From Pyropia yezoensis (Eukaryota; Rhodophyta; Bangiophyceae; Bangiales; Bangiaceae), in contig CM020618.1 in NCBI GenBank assembly GCA_009829735.1, positions 43,290,878-43,354,877 of the forward strand: a stretch of DNA of 64,000 nt, in the 5' to 3' direction. Positions 22,831-32,412 of this stretch are shown here, one piece after another; within the stretch, counting starts at the first letter, position 1; every line of letters begins with the position of its first letter. The notes beneath the pieces were generated by a model. The model saw nothing but the letters and a program-made list of their open reading frames with translations. It ran no database searches and was not told the DNA's origin. Both the position numbers and the translations under genes were made by a program.

Positions 22831-24944
22831 ATGGATTCCCAGGCGGTGGTGGTCGATGGTGATGGGGTTTTGACAACTGCATCGCCCTTTTTTGAGTCCG
22901 ACCACCGCCTCGGCGACACGCCTGCCGTCATTGTAGCCGTTCTGGGTGTTCGCGGCTGTGGCAAGTCTACCCTAGTGAATGCTCTTTTTGATGCCACTGT
23001 CCCTGTTGGTACCGGCTCCGTGCTGGCACAGCGTCGGAGCCCCCCGGCGACAACGGGCATCCTGGCTACCAAGAACGAGACCTTTGTGGGTGGCGCGCCC
23101 TCCCCTATGATTGTCCTGGATGTTGGGGAACTGGAGAGTGAGTCTCGACCGCCCACCCGTGCCGACCGAGCTTTCCACGCGCGGTCTGCCGCTTTTGCGG
23201 CGGGCGTAGCCGACGTGATCCTTCTCAACGTCTGGGCGGCGGACGTAGGCCGCCTCGAAGGGGCGCCCATGAAGCTTCTAGAGGCAGTCTTTGCCGAGGT
23301 AGCCAAGACCGCCGCGGAGGTGAGCGGCGATGAAAACCGCCACATCCGCACTGCGCTGACGTTTGTCGTGCGCGACGCGGCGACTGATGCGGACATTTCT
23401 GCTCTGGGTCACTCCCTGGTGACGGACGCTGCGGACCTGTGGGCGGGGATGGAGGTGGGGGATGCTGGTGCCATTGAGCTGGAGGACTATTTTGACTTCG
23501 AGGTGGTTGCTCTTCCCCACTACACCCACGCGCGGGCTCAATGGGATGCGGCAGTCGCCGACCTGAGCAAGCGTCTCCGTCTCCCCTCCATTGAAGAAGA
23601 GGCCAGCGCTCTGCCTGACAACACCCTGTTGCTAAAGGCGTACAGCAAGGGTATTACGACCACTGGATTGGCAGCGTACAGCCGTTCCCTATGGGAGGCT
23701 ACCAAGTACGCAGCAGGGGTTGTGGTCGGCACTGCCAGCAGCGTGGGTGCGTCTGCGCGTTCCGCACGAGCGGTGTCTTCCGTGGGGGCAACTGCTGTGG
23801 ACGAGGACGGGCAGACGGATGAGGAGGGTGCCGACGGCGGCGGCGGTGCCGGCAGCGAAATGGCGGCCGTCTATCATTGTGACAGCTCCTTCTCTCAAGT
23901 TCTGAATTCCTCTTCTCGGGATCTGTCGGCCATATCTCGCACGCAGACGGATGAGGAGTCTCCCGTTGAGAACCTCGGCTCTGCACTGGACGAGGTGATG
24001 AACACCGCCATGGAGGTGTACGATGAGTCCACCGGCGACTACGCCGAGACGGCTGTGCAGGGGCGCAAGCGGCGGGAGCTGGAAGCTATTCTTGATACAA
24101 TGGGCCACGCCGTGTTTATGCGCCAGCTGGCGCTGTTGCGGGAGTCATCCTTTGACCAGTTCAAGACCGCCACGGGCGCGGGCGACGGTACCGCCTCTTC
24201 GGAGGTGGCCTTTTTCGAGGCCGACGCAGCGTTTGTCGCGGGTGCCGAAGCGGCTAAGCGCACTGGCAGTGGCTGGTCTTTCGAATCGATGCGTAGCGAC
24301 CTTCGGTCGTTGATGCAGGAGCTGAGCGCACAGCGCAAGAAGGTCGTGTCCACCAAGATTGCCGCGTCGGCCGCCCAGTCGCACGCAATGCAGTACCTGC
24401 AGATGCAGCTGTCTCAGCTCCAGGCTATGCAGCAGCAGCAGTACAGTGGTGGGAGTGGGGGGCAATGGAATGTGGGCGCCGCCTACCGCCCGCCCGACAC
24501 CAACATCAACCTGTCACTGGGGCACCAACAAGGCCGTACGAACGTACAGGTGTCGATGGTTCCGGACGAGGCTGCTAGCTGTACGTTATCCCTATCTCTC
24601 GCGCTTCCTGTTTTGCGTGTTATTTCGTTTGGTCTCTGGCTGCGATGGCGCCTTGTCGAGCCGTCTCGTGCCGATTGCCTTTGCCATTCTGCGAGCGCTC
24701 TGGCTTTCTCATGGGTTTTGGCTCTTGGCGCTTCTCGGTGCGAAGGACTCGTTTGTCGTCCGGATCCTAACGCGCCCCTTGCCTGGCTGCGGTGTGTGTT
24801 TGCGCTCGTGCCTTTTTTCCTTGGTGCATATTGCCGCTACTACACGGCCTGTATCACATGCGTCTTTCCACAGATCTGGGTCCCAATGGCTTCTCGTCGG
24901 TGGGCCCCGGCAACCTGGGCATGTCGTTTAACGTCAACCTGTAA
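22831..24944 (+). CDS. RHD3/GB1-type large GTPase, two exons
   Basis: Dynamin-related large GTPase of the GB1/RHD3 type. Exon 1 is 22831-24580; a GT-AG intron of 293 bp (GTACGT ... CCACAG) leads to exon 2 at 24874-24944, for 606 residues. The splice is supported by the family-like C-terminus it makes: PDEAASY-LGPNGFSSVGPGNLGMSFNVNL. The P-loop GVRGCGKSTLVN is at residues 38-49. The G3 region reads LDVGELESE, not a standard DxxG. TFVVRDAA (around residue 175) probably takes the place of the guanine-specificity RD motif. After the G domain comes a helical region with Q-rich coiled coil (MQYLQMQLSQLQAMQQQQ). No transmembrane pair is present in the spliced form, unlike atlastin or Sey1, so an ER-fusion role should not be assumed. 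Read-through of the intron stays open to 25008. Confidence 0.8.
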
Positions 24945-25528
24945 CAGCATTGTCGCCTTCGTTGCGTCGGTCACGGGTGCTCTCGAGTCAACTCTTGGGG
25001 GATGCTGAAAAAAGGGGCAGCCTTCGTCTTCTTTGTGTGTAGGGAGCGACTCTGTGTATGACCATGTGGGAAGGCGTGAAAGCGTTACCTGATGGTAGAC
25101 CTGTGGCTCGCCACTTCCTCCCTCCCTCACCAGTGGCGCGCGGGAACAACACCACCCATTGGCTTGTCGCTGGGGCAGCTTTCTCCTGTGTACGAACGTC
25201 GCGGTGGTGCGACAATCGCCTCCGAAGTAGAGGGTGCGGCCTCAGGCGCGGGGAGGCCTTGAGCAACCGCTCTGCAGTAGTTCCATGAGCCAACATGACG
25301 CTGCCGGTGCCGCACTCTAAAATGAAGCGAGGTTCCGTCTCTTCTTAACTATCGGTTAAACCCCTCCGGGAAACATCCGACTCATCCTGGGAAAGGTCCC
25401 CGGGAAAAGCCGGCGTCTAACCTACTAGTGAACGGCCGACAATTACCCATAATTGGCTCGTCGGCGAAAAAGGGGGCGGCTGACGCACCCCGTGGTAGGT
25501 GAGGGTCACGGGCAAGATGTGCGCTGTC
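24945..25528. other. Intergenic stretch downstream of the Fanzor-like gene
   Basis: Lies just beyond the 3' end of the Fanzor-like frame (which reads leftwards). GC content drops sharply between about 25290 and 25470. Short repeats of the CGGGAAA kind (at about 25374, 25389 and 25401) and a stem GCAAGA ... TCTTGC (25512-25540, overlapping the stop codon) are visible. In related systems a guide RNA may extend past the 3' end of the nuclease gene, but nothing here proves one. Confidence 0.4.
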
Positions 25529-28500
25529 TTAGCGTCTTGCAGTGTCCACCAGACCACGGGGCGCGTCTGTCGCCCCCGTCTCCGCCCGACGTACCCCGTC
25601 CATGGCACTGCCGGCCGCCGCCACCTGTTCCCCACCAGGAGCACCGCGTCGCGTCGTACAGGACGCCGCCGTCGCGTCGCCGTCGACAACCCCCCTACCG
25701 CCACCGCCACCGCCACCGCCACCGCCACCGCCACCGCCACCACCACCACCACCGTCGACGACAGTGTCCACTGCAGCCAGTACGGGCCATACATCGACCC
25801 GCGTAGTCGCACGGGTGCGACGTACAGGCGGGACGGGAACACCACTGGGAGGACGCTTGGTCGTCCAGGCCCACCTCATACCAAACGGGCGCTTGAAAGG
25901 CCACACGTTGGTACCCGTGAGACGACGAGCGGCCACCCACGCCATGTTGCGGGCCGCAACGTCGTCCCGATTGCGAATCACGGGCGGGTGTGGCGCTGGG
26001 TGACCGGGGCCTTGTGGGGCCGCGAGAGAGCACGTGTAGCAGCCCTTGGCCGCCCACTCGCTCAGCCGCCTCGGGTCGGCATAGACGGCGCGGTCCTCGA
26101 CGGCACAGGCGGCCAGCGCGGCCGCGCGCCGCGCCACAGCAGCAGCACGGGCAGTGGCTCGGACGGCCTCACGGTAGGCGTCGGGGTCTGGCCCTCGGCG
26201 CGTCACGTGGGTAGCAGAGGGGAGGGCCCGCTTTGGCCGCCCCCGACGCGAACCCGCCGCCATCCGCACACGCCGTGTCGACGGCAGAGGGCCGGCCGGC
26301 GGCCCATTCAGCTCTCTTGGAATCTTGGGGGGGGAGTTGCCCGTCGAGTAGATGAGCACCATCTTGTCGTGACACTCGGAGCACGCCTGGCTGGTGTTGA
26401 ACTCGTCCTGGTCGACAAGCCAGCACAGCCGTCGGAGGTGGCGGCGGAGCCAGGCGTCCCCCCCGCGCACGCGCGCGGTGCCCATGGCCACGACGACCGC
26501 GCCGCCGCCACGGACCTGGCGAAGGAGGCCGCCGGTCAGGTCCCGCGCCACCGAGGCAGCAAAGCGGCCGCGTTGGATGGCCTTGCGCACACGCGCCGCC
26601 CGCAGGTGTCGGGTGGCTTGCGCGCCAAATCGCTGGCCGTACGCGGCCGTGTCCCGACGGGCGGCCCACTCGAGCGTTGCCTGTAGGTGCTTGCCGTCGT
26701 CGCCGGTACGCATCGTGCCGTGTGCTGCTGCCAGGTCGACGGGTGGTAGGTGGCCAGCGACGCCGCCTCCGTCACCCGCCGCCGCCGCCACAAGTCCCGC
26801 CACCGCCACCGCCACCGGTCCCGCTCCAGTACCGCTGCGTGCCCGCCACTGCTTCCACGCACGGGCCAAAAAGTTACCGCCGCTGGCCTCGCGAAAGTGG
26901 GCGGCACTCAGGCTGTAGCAAAGGCCGGGGACGGGTGCCAGTCGACGACACCCCTTGCGCCGGGGCAGCGCGTCCACCCGGTTTTGCAGCGGCGCGTCTA
27001 GGGTGGTGCCACTGGCACTGTCGCCTGCCGCGGCAGTGGGGTCCACCAGCCACCGTGCCACCTTTTCCGCCTCGTGACGGGGCACAGTCCACCGGGACAG
27101 GCGCGTGCGACGCAGCACACGCCGCACCGAGGTGGCGAGCTGGGTGCGGCGGGCCCGTCGGATGGACGCCTGCGGCCCACGCCGCACGCGCCCGTGGCCA
27201 CCGCCGGGGCTCGCCGTCTGGTAGGTCTTTGCCTCGGGGGGCGTCGTCGCACCCGCCGCCGCCGGGGCCACCGCCGCCGCATCATCGTCGCTCCCGTCGG
27301 GTGACGACCGCCGTGCTTGTCGCTTGCAGCGCCCCCCCCCTGTGCCCGCCCCTGCAGCCGGGGCGCCCGCCGCCGCCCGCTTCCTAGACCCCCCCGGTGG
27401 GTGGCCGTCGGGCACGGTTGCGGCTGCCGCCACCCCGTCTTGGACGCCCGCCCCACGCAGGAGCGCCACGGCCGCCCGGTTGAGCGCGTCCAAGCCCATG
27501 TGGCGGGACCACGCGGCGCGCATCGCGTCTACAACGGGGCGGGCGGGGAGGTCTGCCGTCGCTACGCGCTCACCCGGTGCTGCCGACAGTACGGCAGACC
27601 GTCCCGGGTCTCCGCCGACCATCTGGAGCCACCGGACGCGCGCCAACGGCAGGCCAGCCCGCTCCAGCTGTGTCAGTACCCCCACCCGGGACGCAAAGGC
27701 TTTGCCGCTGCGGTCCCGTGCACGTCCACCGCCGTCCAGCTTCTTGGCCCAGGCCACCGCCCGCGCCTCGGCCTCTGCGGCCGTGTCGGGTCGAGACAGA
27801 AAAAACGTTACCGCCACGCCGTCGGTAGACAGCTGGGAGGAGGCCCGGTTTGCGCGGCCACCGACACCCGCCATGGCGGCCAGCACCGCTGCACCGCCCG
27901 CTCGCAGCTCTGGCCATGCCCGAAGACTGGGGTGGCCACGCACCCCCACGCCAGTGGCGACCGAAACTGCCCGCAACAGGGGGAGCATCTTGTCCGGCAC
28001 CAGCGTGCCGTGACCGTGGAGCACCGCTCGGGCGCCAGGGATGAGGGCGTACGGGCTCTCCACACCCACATTCAGGACGTGGAGCAGAAACGGCACGTAC
28101 GCCCACCAGCGGCGCTTCTTCACAGGCGTTGCTGGAAAGAGGCCCGCCACAGAGGGTGGCATGGCCGCCCGCATGACGGCCACCCGTTGCGCCAGCGCCT
28201 GGACCAGGTGTTGGGGGACGCCGTCGAGGCCCCGCCGGCCCGGCGTTGCCTTGTCCGCGGTACCCGCGCGGAAGCGCGCGGCCGCCCACCGCGTCAGCCG
28301 CCGCTCCGTGTCCCAGGCAGAGCCGCCCGCTGGAGCAGCCGTGGCAGCGGGGGAGGTGGCCAGCGCGTCCTTGACCGCCTTGGCGCCCAGCTTGCGACAC
28401 GCCGCGTCCACACACCGCCCGGCGTGGGTGGCCACGATGGTGGCGACGGGCTCCCATCGTGCCGTGTTGTTGCTCGCCGGAAGATACCGGTCGCACGCAG

Positions 28501-29737
28501 CTGCCGTGACGGCCATCACCTGCGTCAGGGCGTAGGAGAGCGCCTCTGCCAGCAGTGGGTGGCTCGTCGTCACCACAGAGCGGGCGCGCGCCATCCGCGT
28601 GTTGGCCCGCCCCTTGCCACAGCCCGCACACACGGTGCCCGCTTGCAGGGGACTGCCAGACACACCCTCGCAGCCGCAGGCGTACGCCAACCATAGCCAG
28701 ACGGGCGCCCAGTTTGCGGGCACGGCCCCCGCCCAGTCGGCGTCGTCGGCGGCTGCGTCCGCGACGGTCGACACCAGGCGCCGCAATGCCACGTCGAGGA
28801 CGCGGAGCATGAGGAAGCGGAGCTTGGTAGCCGCCCCAGAGAGGTCCTCCAGCTCTGCTTGCAGCGCCGTCTCTACCGCCGCGCGCGTGTCGGCGTCGTC
28901 CTTGTCGTCCCCAAACACCGCCCTCGCGAGGACGCCCACCGGCACGGTACACGCCCGCGTCTGCCGTCCCGTGCTCTGAAGCGGGTCCTTGCAGTCGGGG
29001 TTGACGCCGCGGTCGTAGGCCGCTGACACACCCCCGCAGCGCCGCTGCACCGGGCAGGCGGCGTCCCCGCTGCTGTGGCCCCCTCCCAGGCAGTCGCGAC
29101 ACTTGGACGCGGCCGCCGCCGCCGCCGCCGGGACGGCGGCGGCGGCGGGGCCGGCGGCAGCAGCTGCCGCCGGCCCTGCACCAGCCGGGGCCTTGCAAGA
29201 GCTGACCTTGTGTCCCGGCTCGCCACATCCGCCACACTTTTGCGTCCGCCCCTTGCGAGCGGGCGGTGCGTCCGTGGCAGCCTCGCGCCGGGGCAAGCCC
29301 GCGGCGGCCACGCCAATCAGACCAGCGGCCGTCTTGGCGCGTGCGGCGAGCTCCACCTCGGCCTCGCTTGCCGCCGCCCGACCACCACAGTACACGCTGA
29401 CCGCCTGTGCCGCGCCTGTGATGGCCGCGACGAGGTCCTCGCCGGCGGCGCCGTCGAGGGGGCCCGCCGCCTCCTCATCCTTGGCCGCCTGCTGCACCTG
29501 CGCGACGGCGGCATACCAGTCGGCCGACGAGGCCGCGTCGCCCCCGTGGGGTGCAGACACGCCCTGCAAGCGGCTCAGGTTGGCGGCGAGCACCGCCCGC
29601 TTGAGCGTCACCACGTTGCGTGCGTCTTGAACGTACGCCTGCTCTTGTACAGGGTCCCACTCCTCGTCCGAGGTGGCGTCGCCGTCCAGCCCGTCGACGC
29701 CAATGTCTTGGTCGCTGCCGTCGTCATCATCGTTCAT
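25529..29737 (-). CDS. Fanzor/TnpB-like RNA-guided nuclease
   Basis: Resembles eukaryotic Fanzor proteins, RuvC-fold relatives of bacterial TnpB that cut DNA guided by an RNA. Marks in order: two CCHC-like zinc knuckles (CGGCGEPGHKVSSC near residue 167 and CRDCLGGGH near 211) separated by poly-Ala; a further CAGC near 366; STDGVAVTFFLS near 635; GGDPGR near 709 (RuvC-I Asp); AMGTARVRGG near 1085; DQDEFNTSQACSECHDK near 1109, where the Glu fits the relocated catalytic Glu of Fanzors and CSEC opens the zinc ribbon; GCYTC near 1231 closing it; and NRDDVAARN near 1256 (RuvC-III Asp). At 1402 residues it is about twice the usual size, with a long insert inside the zinc ribbon and low-complexity linkers. 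The start MNDDDDGSDQD follows an A/T-rich leader; the frame is open further 5' but without sense. One uninterrupted exon with all key residues, so it may be active. The last 30 residues are Gly repeats. Confidence 0.82.
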   Translation of the reverse strand: MNDDDDGSDQDIGVDGLDGDATSDEEWDPVQEQAYVQDARNVVTLKRAVLAANLSRLQGVSAPHGGDAASSADWYAAVAQVQQAAKDEEAAGPLDGAAGEDLVAAITGAAQAVSVYCGGRAAASEAEVELAARAKTAAGLIGVAAAGLPRREAATDAPPARKGRTQKCGGCGEPGHKVSSCKAPAGAGPAAAAAAGPAAAAVPAAAAAAASKCRDCLGGGHSSGDAACPVQRRCGGVSAAYDRGVNPDCKDPLQSTGRQTRACTVPVGVLARAVFGDDKDDADTRAAVETALQAELEDLSGAATKLRFLMLRVLDVALRRLVSTVADAAADDADWAGAVPANWAPVWLWLAYACGCEGVSGSPLQAGTVCAGCGKGRANTRMARARSVVTTSHPLLAEALSYALTQVMAVTAAACDRYLPASNNTARWEPVATIVATHAGRCVDAACRKLGAKAVKDALATSPAATAAPAGGSAWDTERRLTRWAAARFRAGTADKATPGRRGLDGVPQHLVQALAQRVAVMRAAMPPSVAGLFPATPVKKRRWWAYVPFLLHVLNVGVESPYALIPGARAVLHGHGTLVPDKMLPLLRAVSVATGVGVRGHPSLRAWPELRAGGAAVLAAMAGVGGRANRASSQLSTDGVAVTFFLSRPDTAAEAEARAVAWAKKLDGGGRARDRSGKAFASRVGVLTQLERAGLPLARVRWLQMVGGDPGRSAVLSAAPGERVATADLPARPVVDAMRAAWSRHMGLDALNRAAVALLRGAGVQDGVAAAATVPDGHPPGGSRKRAAAGAPAAGAGTGGGRCKRQARRSSPDGSDDDAAAVAPAAAGATTPPEAKTYQTASPGGGHGRVRRGPQASIRRARRTQLATSVRRVLRRTRLSRWTVPRHEAEKVARWLVDPTAAAGDSASGTTLDAPLQNRVDALPRRKGCRRLAPVPGLCYSLSAAHFREASGGNFLARAWKQWRARSGTGAGPVAVAVAGLVAAAAGDGGGVAGHLPPVDLAAAHGTMRTGDDGKHLQATLEWAARRDTAAYGQRFGAQATRHLRAARVRKAIQRGRFAASVARDLTGGLLRQVRGGGAVVVAMGTARVRGGDAWLRRHLRRLCWLVDQDEFNTSQACSECHDKMVLIYSTGNSPPKIPRELNGPPAGPLPSTRRVRMAAGSRRGRPKRALPSATHVTRRGPDPDAYREAVRATARAAAVARRAAALAACAVEDRAVYADPRRLSEWAAKGCYTCSLAAPQGPGHPAPHPPVIRNRDDVAARNMAWVAARRLTGTNVWPFKRPFGMRWAWTTKRPPSGVPVPPVRRTRATTRVDVWPVLAAVDTVVDGGGGGGGGGGGGGGGGGGGRGVVDGDATAASCTTRRGAPGGEQVAAAGSAMDGVRRAETGATDAPRGLVDTARR

Positions 29738-29913
29738 CGTGAATTTGGGGCGAGGGGGTGAGGGGGGGGGGGGGAAGGGGGGGGGGGGGGGGGCGGAGGC
29801 GGATGAGCGGGTTGTGTGTGTGGGAACGACTGCGAGGAGGGTGGGTGGGAGGGATTGTCGACGGTGGCTGACGGGGTCGGCAAAGATGGGGAACCTCGGG
29901 GCACCACCTACCG

Positions 29914-29926
29914 CCCTATTTATTGT
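29914..29926 (-). promoter_or_regulatory. TATA-like element upstream of the Fanzor-like gene
   Basis: On the minus strand the sequence reads AATAAATAGGGCGG, an AT-rich box in GC-rich surroundings about 180 bp before the chosen start. It supports starting the protein at MNDDDD rather than at the far upstream Met. Confidence 0.35.
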
Positions 29927-31072
29927 CTGGCAAGGCACCATCCGGGCCGGGGTCCTCACTCGATGCCGTACTCGTGCTGTAGACGCTGGCGATGGGCTGC
30001 ACGGGCCGTCAGGAGGCCGGCGGTCCAGGTCCTCCCAACGCCCTCCCGCCCCCCCCCTCCCCCCCCCTCCGCCCGCCCCCCGCCACCCCCCAACCGACGC
30101 TACCTCTCTGGCAGGGGGCAGAGCGGAGGATGCTCGCACCGCCACGTGCCCCTGTGGGCTGTCTCGTGGCCTTGGCTCGCCGCCCCGGAAATGAAAGGTC
30201 CTTCTCATCTCTGCGGTACCCGTGGCCGACGGTGGCTGTCGTGAGAGTGTCCTGTGGCGCGGCGGCGGCGGCGGTGGCGGTGGTGGGGCTGGCGGTGGTG
30301 GTGTGGCGGCGGCGGTGGTGGTGATCGGGTTGGTGGCCCAATTGCAGACCGCGCACAGACGCTGTGCTCATGGCAGCCGCCAGTAGCGCGACGGTGGGTG
30401 CGGGACGGAGTGCACCGCATGCACTGTGGCATTCGAGCCGACTGACACGCCAGCATCCGTGCGGCTCGCCCAACCATGGCGAGCGCGCGCCCCCCCCCCC
30501 CCCACCTCCCCCCCTCCCCCCCCGCTCCCCCCCCTCCCCCCCCCCCCCCCTCCCGACGGCACGTGTTGGGAGAGTGACCGCCACCGTGCTGCGGGGCAAT
30601 AGCAACACTACAATTGAACCCACCCTCGGCACTGCCTGCTCGCCACGGTGCATGTGGAGCGGCGTGTTGGGACGCGGGCACCCAGCGTTTTGGTGCTTCC
30701 GGTAGGCCCCGTCCGTTTGCAATGCACTACGAGCACCGTTTGGGAAAAATGTCATCCTGGACGTCTTGTTGGGGGGGGGGGGGGTGCAGTCGTGTAATGC
30801 AAACCCACCGCCACAGACGGCATTGCCATGCTGCGAGCTCACCGCGCGGTGCATCCAAATGGCCTGTCACCAGCACACGACACCGCGCGGGCCGCGTGGA
30901 CCTACGGCTCTCGTCAGACCCGGGGGGCGCCGAGGGAAGCGACTGATCTGACCTGCATGTGGCTGAACGTGCGGCCGACGGATGAGAGCACCCATCCCCG
31001 GACACCCCCGTCACCGTCCAATTCAACATCATCTCGCGCCGCCGCCCAAATCCCCTCCCCTCCCGTTGATCC

Positions 31073-31248
31073 GCGTCGGTGTCAGCCGGTGATCGGGCTC
31101 CACGGAATTCGAAATTCAATTCGTCCCCCCTCCCCCGCCCGTCGCCCTCTCTTTCCCCTCTTGACAAAGACGGCCCTCCCACCCTATCTATTTAGCGTCG
31201 GTGTCGGCCGGTGATCGGGCTCCTCGGAATTCGAAATTCAATTCGTCC
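31073..31248. repeat. Pair of 54-bp direct repeats, 122 bp apart
   Basis: GCGTCGGTGTC-GCCGGTGATCGGGCTCC followed by CGGAATTCGAAATTCAATTCG occurs at 31073-31126 and again at 31195-31248 with only a few changes. The AT-rich end is itself partly self-complementary (GAATTCGAAATTC). Between the copies lies pyrimidine-rich sequence. Possibly the ends of a small element or a duplicated control region. Confidence 0.75.
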
Positions 31249-31828
31249 GGGGGGCGCGCCCATTGAGGGGTCGATTAGATGTCTAATGACCTATGGAGCT
31301 TTTCATGAGCGAATGGTGGGTCCTGCGGGTGTCCGAATCATTTTTGTGTCACTGAGTGGTGGGTTTAATGACCCTAATTTTCATCGCAGACCAAGCCACC
31401 ACCTGCTGAGCAGTGGCGCGTCACCACCCTGGTGATGTGCGCCTTGTGGGCTGTTTGAGAGGCAGTGACGCGGGAGTGCGTGAGTGAGTGTTTGAGGGGC
31501 AGGGCGGTGAGGCGTGAGGGAGGCGTCAGTGCAAGTCCCTTGGCGGCAGGAGGGTGCGGGGGGGGGGGCCAAGTCGCTCGGTGGCAGCTCGGTGGCAGCC
31601 CACACCATTGCCGACGAGGTCAAACGATCACATGTCTGGCAACGGCACCGCACCCGACTAGTGAATGGTAAACAGGTAAGTTCAACTTCTCGACCCCCAC
31701 GACCCCCCATTCCCGCATGAAAGTAGTCAATTTGCCGACAAGAAATTAACAAATACCATCAAAATCATGACGCAATCGGAAAACACTTATTCACCCGTCG
31801 ACACATAACAATCTCGACAAGGATCCGA

Positions 31829-32207
31829 AGAGCGTTATGTACATAACGCTCTATGGTCCGCCTGACAAGCCACGACTCCCAGATTCTCCAATGGCTCGCC
31901 TGTCGCGTTATGTACATAACGCGACACCATCAGCTCTGGCCAACTATCTCGACAAACATCAGAAGAGCGTTATGTACATAACGCGCCACGGTCTGTCTAC
32001 CGTACCACACCTACAAGATTCTCAAAAAGGCTCAACTCACGCGTTATGTACATAACGCCACACGGTCAGCCTCGGCAATCTGTCGGGACGATGCCAAGTG
32101 CTCGCCAGACGCGTTATGTACATAACGCGACTCGGTCTGCCTTGGCCAAGTCCCCGCCAATATCCGACCATGGAACGTACCCATCTGTTGCGTTATGCAC
32201 ACAACAT
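31829..32207. repeat. Array of six palindromes built on GCGTTATGTACATAACGC
   Basis: Perfect palindromes of 18 to 26 bp are centred at 31840/41, 31913/14, 31975/76, 32049/50 and 32119/20; a sixth, decayed copy is centred near 32198. Centre spacing is 73, 62, 74, 70 and 79 bp. Flanks repeat too: ATCTCGACAA..ATC.GAAG precedes copies 1 and 3, and AGATTCTC.A lies before copies 2 and 4, so the unit is really a dimer of about 135 bp. The outer bases of each palindrome differ but compensate on both sides in copies 1, 2 and 5, which suggests selection for symmetry. The layout suits binding of a dimeric protein (transposase, replication or partition factor). It is not a CRISPR array: the repeats are palindromic and the spacers are related. 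Confidence 0.9.
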
Positions 32208-32412
32208 GGCATGACTCAAGACTGATGGTGTTACCATGGGCCACACACGCAAATCAAAACGTCAACTGTACCAGTTGTCATCTACACTGGGGAACAACCG
32301 GCCATCACATGAAAAGCGACACCTTCAAAGCATAAAAGAGACGGGGTGCCGTACAGTCCCACCCCCCGGCCCACCCGCCCCGGCCCTCCCCCCCCCCCTC
32401 ACATACTCTCGT

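Larger units (their letters stand above)
29738..32412. other. Accessory intergenic stretch between Fanzor-like and helicase genes
   Basis: About 2.7 kb without a supportable gene. The first third is GC-rich with C runs and GGC/GGT microsatellite (30255-30325). From about 30590 the sequence becomes mixed. It then holds 54-bp direct repeats, a small inverted repeat ATTAGA-TG-TCTAAT (31274-31287), and from about 31680 to 32350 an AT-richer region with the palindrome array. Open frames across the array only reflect the repeats. Confidence 0.55.

Noticed and set aside
22831-25008. RHD3-type GTPase read as one exon to 25008
   Set aside because: A clean GT-AG intron at 24581-24873 gives a family-like C-terminus; the read-through tail has no similarity.
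26677-28696. Plus-strand frames over the Fanzor-like gene
   Set aside because: They are antisense shadows of the nuclease frame with no domains of their own.
31829-32207. CRISPR array
   Set aside because: The repeats are short perfect palindromes, the spacers are related to each other, and the genome is eukaryotic.
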